A stretch of DNA of 58,761 nt, taken from NCBI GenBank assembly GCA_014859095.1, contig JACUUV010000012.1, forward strand, positions 1 through 58,761. The letters are read 5' to 3'. A program made the position numbers and the translations under genes. The DNA is from Clostridia bacterium (GTDB taxonomy: Bacteria > Bacillota > Clostridia > Peptostreptococcales > Acidaminobacteraceae). Positions 9,863 through 18,035 of this stretch are shown here, in pieces. Position 1 is the stretch's first letter; every line of letters begins with the position of its first letter. The notes beneath the pieces were generated by a model. It saw only the letters and a list, made by a program, of their open reading frames with translations. It was not told the DNA's origin and searched no databases.

Positions 9863-11227
9863 CTAATCAAACAAACGCTCCTTCCATTTGGAGAAAAGGA
9901 CCTCCAAAATTTCATCTTCATTCTCATATATAGTCAAAGGCTCATTTTTCTTATCCTGAACCAACTGATCCACCGTACGCCAAGAACTTTCGATCTCATC
10001 CCATCTGGTGAATAAGGATGCGTCATCATGGATGACATCTGAGATGAGTTTTTCATAAGCTTCTGGTGAATTTCCCACTACATTGCACATGTGGCAATAG
10101 TCCATCTTCATAGGCATCGTATACGCCTGAAGTCCTGGAGCTTTTCCGTTAAATTGAAGGACAATGCCCTCTCTAGGAAAAATTTCTATAGTGAGCTTAT
10201 TCTTCTGCGGTTGCCCTTTTTCAAAAAAGCAGCTCGAATTCTTGAAAGTGATTACAATTCCTGCTTTCTTATGGCCCATTTTCTTACCCGTGACCAGATA
10301 AAAAGGGGTTTCTTTCCACCTCGGACTGTCCACGAAAACCTTTAGTCCGACAAAAGTCTCGGTTCTGGAATCCTGCGGAATATCTTTTTCATCAAGATAC
10401 CCGGCATACTGACCATACACTATTTCATCACAGACTTTGATCCGGTCCAGCGCCCTAACCTTTTCGTCTTTTACAAGTCGGTCATTGAGTCCATGTGGTG
10501 GCTCCATCGCCACCAGAGCAAGTGTCTGGAAGAGATGGTTTTGTACCATGTCTTTTAGGGCACCCGACGAATCATAATAACCTCCACGTTGTTTAACCGT
10601 TTCAGTTTCAAGTGCATAGATCTTTACACTTTCAATATTTTCAGCGTTCCATATGTTCTCGAATATCTTATTGGCAAACCTTACCATGAGTATGTTTTGC
10701 AGCATTTCCTTACCGAGGTAATGATCGATCCTATACACCTGTGACTCATCGATGGCTTCCAGCAACAGCCTATTGTAAGCTTTCGCGCTTGCGAGGTCCT
10801 CACCGAAAGGTTTTTCAAAAACAATCTTCTCTCTCAGGTCATCCCTTTCAATCAACTGATTGTCAATCAAAGCCTTTGCGATGATCGGGAAGAATCTCGG
10901 AGCAGTGGCCAAATAAAATATCTTTTCTCCATAATTCCGAATCGGCAAAGCTTTAATATATGTGTTGAAATCACCATATTCCAACGGATTTGAAAAATCC
11001 ATCTCAAAATAATGGAGATGGGTTTTGAACATATCCCAGTTCTCAAAGTGTCCATCAAGTTTGGAAAACACTTCCTCTACAAAGGTATCTTGGGGATATG
11101 ATCTTCTGCCGATACAAATGACCATGAAGTTTCTTGGCATCTGCTCTTCAAAATATAAGTTGTAGAGTGCTGGAATCAATTTCTTTGTTGTCAAGTCCCC
11201 AGTAGCTCCAAATATTGTAAACAGCAT
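9863..11227 (-). CDS. zwf: Glucose-6-phosphate 1-dehydrogenase
   Basis: 454 aa. N-terminal Rossmann start FGATGDLTTKKLIPAL and active-site segment RIDHYLGKE identify G6PD, which makes 6-phosphogluconolactone and NAD(P)H. The ATG at 11227 has AAGGAG 8 nt upstream; an in-frame GTG at 11236 overlaps that site and is rejected. The gnd stop codon immediately precedes the binding site, so the two are coupled. No separate 6-phosphogluconolactonase is present in the window. Confidence 0.95.
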   Translation of the reverse strand: MLFTIFGATGDLTTKKLIPALYNLYFEEQMPRNFMVICIGRRSYPQDTFVEEVFSKLDGHFENWDMFKTHLHYFEMDFSNPLEYGDFNTYIKALPIRNYGEKIFYLATAPRFFPIIAKALIDNQLIERDDLREKIVFEKPFGEDLASAKAYNRLLLEAIDESQVYRIDHYLGKEMLQNILMVRFANKIFENIWNAENIESVKIYALETETVKQRGGYYDSSGALKDMVQNHLFQTLALVAMEPPHGLNDRLVKDEKVRALDRIKVCDEIVYGQYAGYLDEKDIPQDSRTETFVGLKVFVDSPRWKETPFYLVTGKKMGHKKAGIVITFKNSSCFFEKGQPQKNKLTIEIFPREGIVLQFNGKAPGLQAYTMPMKMDYCHMCNVVGNSPEAYEKLISDVIHDDASLFTRWDEIESSWRTVDQLVQDKKNEPLTIYENEDEILEVLFSKWKERLFD

Positions 11228-11239
11228 TTTATCCACTCC

Positions 11240-12139
11240 TTATGCTTTATAGATTTTATGCCCACCAAACTGATTTCTAAGTGCTGCAACCGACTTTTCA
11301 CTGAAAAGGATTTCATCTTTGGACTTGTATCTGGCAAAAAGCGATTGTGTGATGACCGGTGCAGAGACTTTAAGCCTGATGGCTTCCTGAAGGGTCCAAT
11401 CCGCTTCTCCTGATGCGTCCACTTTTCCCGCTATGCCTTCCAAATTTGGATTTTCTTTAAAAGCTTCATGCATCAATCTCATCAATAGACCCTCAATGAT
11501 TGATCCGTTGCTCCATACTTTGGATACGAGTCCGAAATCCAAATCAAATTCTGATGCCTTGAGTATGTCAAAGCCTTCTCCGATAGCCTGCATCATACCA
11601 TACTCGATGCCATTGTGAATCATTTTGACATAATGTCCACTTCCCGGTGCTCCAAAGTAGCCATAACCGTTTTCAACGGAAATCTTTCTCAACATAGGTT
11701 CGATATAAGCGGCAGGTTCACGCTCACCACCTACCATAAGGCAAGCGCCATTACGTGCACCACTGATCCCACCACTGGTTCCTACATCAATAAAATCAAT
11801 CCCTTTTCCTTTGAGATATTCATACCTTCTGATGGTTTCGTTGAAATTGGAGTTTCCTCCATCGATGATTATATCAGACGGTTTAAGTAGTGGAATCAAC
11901 ATCTCGATGTTTTGGTCCACAGCATCTCCCGCCGGCACCATCAACCAGATCACTTTTCTTTTTTCTCCAAATGCCGACACGAGCGCTTCAAGTGTTTTCG
12001 CGCCTGCGACACCCTCTTTTTCTATCTCATCGACTTTTTCAGGCGAGCGATTTGTGGCGATCACTGAAATACCTTGATCTCTCATATTGAGTGCAAGCAT
12101 ATAACCCATTTTTCCGAGTCCTACTAATCCGATATCCAT
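11240..12139 (-). CDS. gnd: 6-phosphogluconate dehydrogenase, short (YqeC/GndA-like) type
   Basis: 299 aa, shorter than the roughly 470-aa classical Gnd; this matches the short type, many of which use NAD. N-terminal dinucleotide-binding GLGKMG; central DGGNSNF and DVGTSGGISGARNG; catalytic-type segment HYVKMIHNGIEYGMMQ. It oxidises 6-phosphogluconate to ribulose-5-phosphate and CO2. GGAGA is upstream; the downstream zwf is coupled. Together they form the oxidative pentose phosphate branch, which may supply reducing power for the thioredoxin-fold proteins nearby. Confidence 0.93.
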   Translation of the reverse strand: MDIGLVGLGKMGYMLALNMRDQGISVIATNRSPEKVDEIEKEGVAGAKTLEALVSAFGEKRKVIWLMVPAGDAVDQNIEMLIPLLKPSDIIIDGGNSNFNETIRRYEYLKGKGIDFIDVGTSGGISGARNGACLMVGGEREPAAYIEPMLRKISVENGYGYFGAPGSGHYVKMIHNGIEYGMMQAIGEGFDILKASEFDLDFGLVSKVWSNGSIIEGLLMRLMHEAFKENPNLEGIAGKVDASGEADWTLQEAIRLKVSAPVITQSLFARYKSKDEILFSEKSVAALRNQFGGHKIYKA

Positions 12140-12161
12140 GTGTGAATCTCTCCTTTTCTTA

Positions 12162-13037
12162 TTATATTATGATTTCAAGTCGTCCTTTGATCACTTCGAT
12201 ATCCAGTGGCAATTCTGGACCGGTTTCTCCATCGAGATCTGAGATCAAAGGGTTTGCACATTCTATGTGAACCTTTTGAGTCTTTGAGTAATATATAGCG
12301 TTACTTTTAGGGTGTTCCCCATTCCATACCTGCATCAAAAGGGGCACGATCTCATACATTGGACATTTCTTGAAAATTAAGACATCCAGCATGCCGTCGT
12401 TGATTTCTGAATACGGTGATAATTTTCTAAATCCTCCAGCTGATTTTCCATTCATCACGAGGGCAAAAAATATCTCCTCGTCAACGGTTTCGTGGTCCAT
12501 TTCAAATCGCGCCTGAACCGATTTGAGTCTAGGGAATTCTTCAATGCCTTTAATATAATACGCCAAGACGCCCAAAACGTTTTTGGCCTGTTCGTTGACT
12601 CTTTGACTGATGTCCACCAAATTTCCAAAACTGGCGACATTGATGAAATAACGATCATTCGCCCTGCCGATATCACATTTGACTGTCGTGTCCCTGAGTG
12701 CGACTTTGATCATCCCTTCAATATCCCTTGGCATTTCAAAAAATTGTGCAAAATCATTGGCCGTACCCGATGGAAAAAGTCCGATAGGTTTGTCAATTCC
12801 CAATTTCATCATCATATTCACGACTTGATGGATGGTACCATCACCCCCTGCAACAAGAACTTTTGAAACTGTTTCCATATCTGTATTTTTGAAAAAATCC
12901 TCGAGCATTTCATTGTTTTTTAATCGGTGTGGTATGATTTGATCCCCTTTGTTCTGAAAAGCTTCGATAATCAGGTCCAAATCATCCTGAAATGCTCTTG
13001 TGCCAGCCTTAGGATTGTAAAATAATAGTACGTTCAT
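12162..13037 (-). CDS. Diacylglycerol kinase-like lipid kinase (DgkB/YegS family)
   Basis: 291 aa. N-terminal NPKAG, then the nucleotide-binding GGDGTIHQVVN and the FPSGTANDFA segment define the DAGK catalytic fold; the C-terminal half has the DGMLDVLIFK and EIDGETGPELP-like segments of the family. It probably phosphorylates diacylglycerol or a related lipid at the membrane. GGGAG precedes the ATG. It lies 18 nt after the glutaredoxin gene and 22 nt before gnd, inside the same run. Confidence 0.88.
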   Translation of the reverse strand: MNVLLFYNPKAGTRAFQDDLDLIIEAFQNKGDQIIPHRLKNNEMLEDFFKNTDMETVSKVLVAGGDGTIHQVVNMMMKLGIDKPIGLFPSGTANDFAQFFEMPRDIEGMIKVALRDTTVKCDIGRANDRYFINVASFGNLVDISQRVNEQAKNVLGVLAYYIKGIEEFPRLKSVQARFEMDHETVDEEIFFALVMNGKSAGGFRKLSPYSEINDGMLDVLIFKKCPMYEIVPLLMQVWNGEHPKSNAIYYSKTQKVHIECANPLISDLDGETGPELPLDIEVIKGRLEIII

Positions 13038-13055
13038 AGATTTGCTCCCTTACAT

Positions 13056-13403
13056 CTACATGTTTTTTGTCATTATGATGAATGCTTCATTGCATTTTTT
13101 ACATGTCACTTTGATTTTTCCTTTGCCTTTTGGCACCCTTGAGCGTTGTGCACATGAAGGGCAGACTTCAACTGTGTAATCTAGAAGTTTCTCGATTTTA
13201 TGTTTGTCGAGTCCTACAATGGTGTCGTTTCCAATGATGAATGAGGGGACGCCCATCAACTTTCTTGCTCGCATCTCACTCGCTGCCACTGAATCTGTCT
13301 CCACGTTTTTCTCAACATATTTAAACCCGCGCTCGTTCAGAAACTGCTTGGCTGAAACACAATGCGGGCATGTTGATGATGTAAAAACAATAATTTCTTT
13401 CAT
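13056..13403 (-). CDS. Glutaredoxin-like protein with C-terminal zinc ribbon
   Basis: 115 aa. Residues 1-75 are a glutaredoxin/NrdH fold with redox motif CPHC near residues 13-16 and the cis-proline VPSF. The C-terminal 40 residues carry two CxxC pairs (CPSC and CKKC), a probable zinc ribbon. The fusion is uncommon to my knowledge. The ATG overlaps the mutY stop (ATGA), so translation is coupled. Possible role: thiol redox switch or DNA/RNA-associated redox partner; not determined. Confidence 0.8.
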   Translation of the reverse strand: MKEIIVFTSSTCPHCVSAKQFLNERGFKYVEKNVETDSVAASEMRARKLMGVPSFIIGNDTIVGLDKHKIEKLLDYTVEVCPSCAQRSRVPKGKGKIKVTCKKCNEAFIIMTKNM

Positions 13404-15226
13404 GATTCTATCCTTTCCAAATGGTAATTCCGATCATAATCGGAAAACCCAAAATTGTGATACATTCGTCCAGCAATATCGTTTTCATAGATTAGATAAA
13501 GAGATTTCCCTTCCCCAATCAAATCTTCTCCCAATCGTTTGAAACAAGCCTTTCCATAGCCTTTACCCCGATGGTCCGGATGTGTGGCCACTCCAACGAT
13601 CAATGCGTAATCCTCTTTTTCAAAATCGGATTGTGCCACACTGACTATTTTCCCGCCTGATCTGCAGACATAACCTCTTCCCCTAGCGACCTCTAGTTTA
13701 CTCTTCATATACTCAAGAGGAGCAAAACCATCGAAAACGCACTTATAAAGCTCCACCACCTCATCCAAATCCTGGATGTCAAGAGGTTCGACTACTAGTG
13801 CGGAAGTCAATGTAATCCAGGATCCAGAGTCGCATTTTGAAAGATAAGACCCTTCTCTTACATTTACTTGGATGCCACTTTGAATCAATTTTTCTTTGAT
13901 TGCCCCAGTCGTAATGACTGAATTCCACTCCTGGGTATCCAAATAATCGACTATATCATTATATACCCTTGTTTCAACTTTATTATCATCCAGTATCACT
14001 TGTACATTTCCCGACTTCCGAATACAAACAGCAGCTTTGTTCTCTTGTATTATTTTCACTGATTTATATGCAGAAGGTGATTTTTCAAGAGTGTAACACA
14101 CAAAATAATTCTGGGTGCAATCTCTCATTGCCATTGTCCTCAAAATGATTTTACCGAAAATTTTCTTGAAGGCAGTGGGAAATGCCAAATGAGCCATTTC
14201 ATCCACATCCACCCATTTGACTTCAGGATCTTCGACCCTGAATTTAGAAATTTGTTCCTTATCCACTCCATAACTGTAAATCCACATATCCCATATTCTA
14301 TGAGTGAAAACGTGCTTCGCCCCTTCAACGACTGATATAAGATCAGCACTTAAATCGAAGGTTTCCTTTATATAAGAATCTATTGCCTCTAAAATAGAAT
14401 CTTCTCGATTCTCAATGTGTGATCCCCTATCAAAATGAACGGTTGGAAATCCCCATAAATTTGATAAAAGACCCTCTACCGGTCTTTTAACGGCCATGAT
14501 TCTTTGATTGTCCGTGATAATTACAACCGCCACTTCCTCTTGTCTTTTGACCATTTTTTTTGATTTGACCGGGAATGAAAGTGGAATGCCCAGACCATAA
14601 GCTTTACAGTGGTTTGATATAGGGCATACATCGCAGGCTGGAGCTTTGGGTGTACAGACCCTTGCTCCCAGTTCCATCATTGCCTGGTTGAAATCGCGTG
14701 GACGATCCGGCATTAATTCCATGACTCTGTCCACAAAGAAAATTCGGTTCTTTGAGTCTGAAACATCCATGTCCGAAGCATATATTCTTGAAATGACACG
14801 CATCACATTGCCATCCACTGCAGGAATTTTTTTCTGAAATGCGATACTCAATATCGCGCCAGCCGTGTACGGTCCGATTCCTGGCAGCTCAAGCAATGCT
14901 CTATAATCCTCAGGAAATTCTCCATCGTATTTGTCTTTTATGATTCTTGCACATCTTAAAAGATTTTTGGCTCTTGAATAATACCCGAGACCTTCCCAAA
15001 GTTTAAATACATCTTCCTCATCAGCGTTTGCCAGATCCGCTACTGTCGGATAGGCTGTTAGAAATCTGTTGAAGTATCCAATTACTGTCACGACCTGGGT
15101 CTGCTGCAGCATTATTTCAGAAAGCCAAACTTCATATGGTTTGAAGTCTCTTCTCCATGGCAATTCTCTTTTATTGACGTCGTACCACGCGAGTAATTCC
15201 GTGGCGATCAAATTGTATTTTGTCAT
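13400..15226 (-). CDS. mutY: MutY adenine DNA glycosylase fused to a GNAT acetyltransferase
   Basis: 608 aa, far longer than the usual ~350 of MutY. Residues 1-210 are the HhH-GPD glycosylase with catalytic E37 and D138 and the Fe-S cysteines C191, C198, C201 and C207 in the expected C-x6-C-x2-C-x5-C spacing. Residues ~225-365 are the Nudix-like 8-oxoG recognition domain. Residues ~370-475 are a linker domain I do not recognise, and ~477-608 are a GNAT N-acetyltransferase with acetyl-CoA loop RGKGYG near 553-558. Frame is continuous. It would remove A opposite 8-oxoG; the acetyltransferase substrate is unknown. Confidence 0.9.
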   Translation of the reverse strand: MTKYNLIATELLAWYDVNKRELPWRRDFKPYEVWLSEIMLQQTQVVTVIGYFNRFLTAYPTVADLANADEEDVFKLWEGLGYYSRAKNLLRCARIIKDKYDGEFPEDYRALLELPGIGPYTAGAILSIAFQKKIPAVDGNVMRVISRIYASDMDVSDSKNRIFFVDRVMELMPDRPRDFNQAMMELGARVCTPKAPACDVCPISNHCKAYGLGIPLSFPVKSKKMVKRQEEVAVVIITDNQRIMAVKRPVEGLLSNLWGFPTVHFDRGSHIENREDSILEAIDSYIKETFDLSADLISVVEGAKHVFTHRIWDMWIYSYGVDKEQISKFRVEDPEVKWVDVDEMAHLAFPTAFKKIFGKIILRTMAMRDCTQNYFVCYTLEKSPSAYKSVKIIQENKAAVCIRKSGNVQVILDDNKVETRVYNDIVDYLDTQEWNSVITTGAIKEKLIQSGIQVNVREGSYLSKCDSGSWITLTSALVVEPLDIQDLDEVVELYKCVFDGFAPLEYMKSKLEVARGRGYVCRSGGKIVSVAQSDFEKEDYALIVGVATHPDHRGKGYGKACFKRLGEDLIGEGKSLYLIYENDIAGRMYHNFGFSDYDRNYHLERIES

Positions 15227-15245
15227 AGGGTCTCCATACGGGGTT

Positions 15246-16088
15246 TTATTTTACAAATGTATGATTGCCATCTTTTGATTTTGCGGTTTTGAGCTGTTCG
15301 AGAACACGATATATGATGGACTCCAAATTGTCTTCATGATTTACTTTGGTGCCTCCGACAGACACTGTCACGTCGATGTCTCTAAACAACTCTCCCCTAA
15401 GGGCACTGTTTTCTGCGATGATTCGAATCTTCTCACTGATTGCCTTCATGTGTTTGCTGGATCCGTTTGAAAACAGGAAAACAAACTCATCTCCTCTCCA
15501 ACGACCGATAAGATCAGCTCCCGTGAACACATTGCGAAAACTCGAAGCGAGAATTTTCAACACGTAATCACACGCTAAACGGCCATAAGTTTGATTGTGA
15601 GCCTCGAAATTATCCACATCGACAATCATAATTCCAAACTCTACACCGAAATTCCTATAGATATTCAGCTTATTGATGATTGTGTGCTCTACATAGGCTT
15701 TACTGGCCAAACCTGTGATTTTATCCATTGCACCCTTGCCGATCTGATTTCCACATAGACAATGTGTTTCGGTAAAAATCTCCAAAGCGCCTATGGATTG
15801 GTCATCAAAGGTCAAAGGAAGAGATTTGAATTTGACAGGAATTCTATATCCTGACTTGTGCTGAACATAAACGTGTTCGGCGTCACCTTCCTCATGCGAC
15901 AGATACAGTTGCCTACCCTTGTCATCGATTGCATTGAGAACATTGTCGTGACTGAATTTATCGACCACTTCGGCGGATGTGAATCCTGTAATTCTTTCCG
16001 CTCCATTGTTCCAGAACAAAATCCTTCCACTATTGTCCAGTATGTAGACCCCTTCATAAAGTTGGTTTAACAGTTCATAATCGACCAT
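15246..16088 (-). CDS. PAS-GGDEF protein, probable diguanylate cyclase
   Basis: 280 aa from the ATG at 16088, which has GAGGTG 6 nt upstream; the frame opens 13 codons earlier without a site. Residues ~1-110 are a PAS domain (YEGVYILDNSGRILFWN, ERITGF); ~125-275 are a GGDEF domain whose signature reads RGDEF, a variant still found in active cyclases. A CLCGNQ segment lies between the domains. No membrane segment, so cytoplasmic. It would make cyclic di-GMP in response to a ligand or redox signal. First gene of the run ending with the cyclase gene. Confidence 0.88.
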   Translation of the reverse strand: MVDYELLNQLYEGVYILDNSGRILFWNNGAERITGFTSAEVVDKFSHDNVLNAIDDKGRQLYLSHEEGDAEHVYVQHKSGYRIPVKFKSLPLTFDDQSIGALEIFTETHCLCGNQIGKGAMDKITGLASKAYVEHTIINKLNIYRNFGVEFGIMIVDVDNFEAHNQTYGRLACDYVLKILASSFRNVFTGADLIGRWRGDEFVFLFSNGSSKHMKAISEKIRIIAENSALRGELFRDIDVTVSVGGTKVNHEDNLESIIYRVLEQLKTAKSKDGNHTFVK

Positions 16089-16131
16089 TTGAAACACCTC
16101 ACTTCCCCGTTTATTATATTTTAACAATATA

Positions 16132-16145
16132 GTAAAAATTTTTAC
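16132..16145. promoter_or_regulatory. Palindrome between divergent genes
   Basis: The perfect palindrome GTAAAAATTTTTAC sits between the GGDEF gene and the divergent YiiX-like gene. It could be an operator or simply AT-rich chance sequence. Confidence 0.25.
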
Positions 16146-16210
16146 CCTATTCCAACCAATTTAGTTTATAATAAGTTAAGCTGACATTACAACAACCTAT
16201 GGAGAACGAC

Positions 16211-16792
16211 ATGAAAAACAATAACAAAATCAAAAACAAAAACATTTATTTGGTATTCAGTAAAACAGGAACATGGTTATCGAGAACCCTCAATCTTTTC
16301 TCACCAATAAAATATGTGCATTCCTCAATCAGTTTCGATGAGTCCTTCGGTGAGATGTATTCTTTTGGACGTAAGACGCCCAACAATCCATTTTCAGGCG
16401 GATTCGTTAAGGAAAATCTTTATGAAGGGGTCTTCAAACGTTTTAAAAAGTCTGAATGTATGATTTTTAAGATCAGCGTCACTGAGGAACAATTCGAAGG
16501 GCTCAAGACGGATGTCGAGTTTTTTTATAAGCACCGTGAACGATACCACTATAATTTTATTGGACTTTTTGGAATCCTTTTCAATAGACCAATCATCAGA
16601 AAGAACCACTATTTTTGTTCCCAGTTCGTTTACATCCTATTGAAGAAGCACAATTTGGTTAAATTGGATAAGCACCCTGAACTCGTGACCATCATTGATT
16701 TGTATGATGTTGAAAACAAATCTATCATATTCGAAGGTTTCATTACAGATCTACCCTATTCACCGAAAACCCTTTATCCGGAAATACTTTGA
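16211..16792 (+). CDS. YiiX/YycO-like permuted NlpC/P60 superfamily protein
   Basis: 193 aa from the ATG at 16211; GGAG lies 6 nt upstream and overlaps an earlier in-frame ATG at 16199. Features that suggest a permuted papain-like (YiiX/LRAT) hydrolase: a conserved-looking His in YVHSSISFD near residue 37 and a Cys in HYFCSQFVYILL about 90 residues later. No signal peptide. Substrate and role unknown; the family includes amidases and acyltransferases. Single gene with its own terminator. Confidence 0.55.
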   Translation: MKNNNKIKNKNIYLVFSKTGTWLSRTLNLFSPIKYVHSSISFDESFGEMYSFGRKTPNNPFSGGFVKENLYEGVFKRFKKSECMIFKISVTEEQFEGLKTDVEFFYKHRERYHYNFIGLFGILFNRPIIRKNHYFCSQFVYILLKKHNLVKLDKHPELVTIIDLYDVENKSIIFEGFITDLPYSPKTLYPEIL

Positions 16793-16815
16793 TCCAGACT
16801 GAAACTATAAGTTTT

Positions 16816-16851
16816 GCACCTTTTACCTCAAATGGTATTTGGTGCTTTTTT
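16816..16851 (+). terminator. Terminator after the YiiX-like gene
   Basis: GCACC pairs with GGTGC and the inner TACC pairs with GGTA, followed by six T. A standard intrinsic terminator 24 nt past the stop. Confidence 0.85.
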
Positions 16852-16866
16852 ATTTTCAACAAAGCT

Positions 16867-17289
16867 TTAAAGCGATTCGATCCGTCTCTTATAAATTTGT
16901 CTGAAAAAGATCAATACCGCTATGACACCAATCAATTCCGCTGCTATAAAAGCATACCAGATCACATCTATGTTACCCAGTTTACTGAGCAAATACGCAA
17001 AAGGAAGCAATATGACATTGATGATTTGGAGATAACCGGAACCATATTCAATGATGCTTGGATCGTCAGTAAACCACTCAAAGAACATTCTCGAGGTTAA
17101 CAGTCCGAGCATCGCTATTGTCACATAGAGCAAAGATGCGATGAAATACACATGTTCCGCCGTTGCACGTACACTTGCATAATCTTTTTCCCCAAGCTTC
17201 CTGCTCGTAAGTGAATTGATTCCTACACCCATACCTACAAAACATGCAATTATGATCAACTCATAGCCACTCCCGTTTTTTATTTCATT
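16867..17289 (-). pseudogene. Remnant of a MATE-family efflux pump
   Basis: About 130-140 codons remain of a normally ~450-aa transporter. The first part matches the MATE N-terminal segment (MGVGINSLTSRKLGEKDY); the last part reads like a MATE C terminus (IDVIWYAFIAAELIGVIAV). The middle is missing, so a large internal deletion is the simplest reading. The frame opens with TTG at 17259 and continues upstream without a start codon to a TGA near 17325. Probably not functional. Confidence 0.7.
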
Positions 17290-17299
17290 ATAACATAAG

Positions 17300-17344
17300 A
17301 GACGGGTTCCAACCGATGCTTTTCACACACCGGTCGGACCCGTC
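17300..17344 (-). terminator. Possible terminator after the disulfide oxidoreductase gene
   Basis: GACGGGT...ACCCGTC with inner ACCG/CGGT form a hairpin just past the stop at 17369, but the T-run is weak (TCTCTTAT on the minus strand). Confidence 0.5.
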
Positions 17345-17368
17345 CTTATTTGACACAAATTGTGCAAA

Positions 17369-18013
17369 TTATTGAGTTTTAGCAATTTCTTCAAGGAATA
17401 TTTCAAGTGGCTGGTTGCCTACGAACTCGTATTGATCATTGATGACGATTTTGGGCACCGAAGAGACATTGAATTTGTTTGATAACTCATCAAATGTCTG
17501 AGCTTCAACCATTTCGGCATCGATTAAAGCACTTTCAAAAGCGAGTTTGTGAGCTTTTTGAACCGCTCCCGCACAGTGTGGACAGCTTAGTGTCACAAAC
17601 ACTTTGATATTGACTGGTTTGCTGAGTGCATTGACCTGCATCAACAAGTCCTCAGGTAAAGCTTCTCCAGCGCCTGAAACTTCCAAAATACCAGGGATAA
17701 ATGAGTTGATTTCGTGTCCAGCTGGAATACCGTTGAATTTGACCCCTCTGTATTTTTTGTCCGAGTCAAGAAGTACGATGCTTGGTGCCATCACCACATT
17801 GTATTCACTTGCACGCTCTGAATCTTTTTCAAGATCGTATGTCTCGAGACTGATTTTGTCACTCAATGTTTCAATTTCCTTCATAAATGCAATGGTCTCC
17901 TCACAAGAGTAGCAATCGCCTTCTTTAGTGAAAACAGCCAATGTGATCTCATTTTTCATACTACTGAATACTTCTTTCAATTGTCCTTGTAATTGTTCAT
18001 TTAATAAAGCCAT
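17369..18013 (-). CDS. Protein disulfide oxidoreductase, two thioredoxin folds
   Basis: 214 aa with two thioredoxin-like halves: the N-terminal one carries CYSC near residues 34-37, the C-terminal one carries CPHC near 144-147 and a cis-proline VPK. This is the layout of PDO proteins and of the AhpF N-terminal domain. It is encoded 22 nt downstream of trxB and is very likely its electron acceptor, passing electrons to disulfide substrates or peroxidases. GGAGG lies 7 nt before the ATG. Confidence 0.87.
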   Translation of the reverse strand: MALLNEQLQGQLKEVFSSMKNEITLAVFTKEGDCYSCEETIAFMKEIETLSDKISLETYDLEKDSERASEYNVVMAPSIVLLDSDKKYRGVKFNGIPAGHEINSFIPGILEVSGAGEALPEDLLMQVNALSKPVNIKVFVTLSCPHCAGAVQKAHKLAFESALIDAEMVEAQTFDELSNKFNVSSVPKIVINDQYEFVGNQPLEIFLEEIAKTQ

Positions 18014-18035
18014 GTTTATACCTCCATTTATTTTA

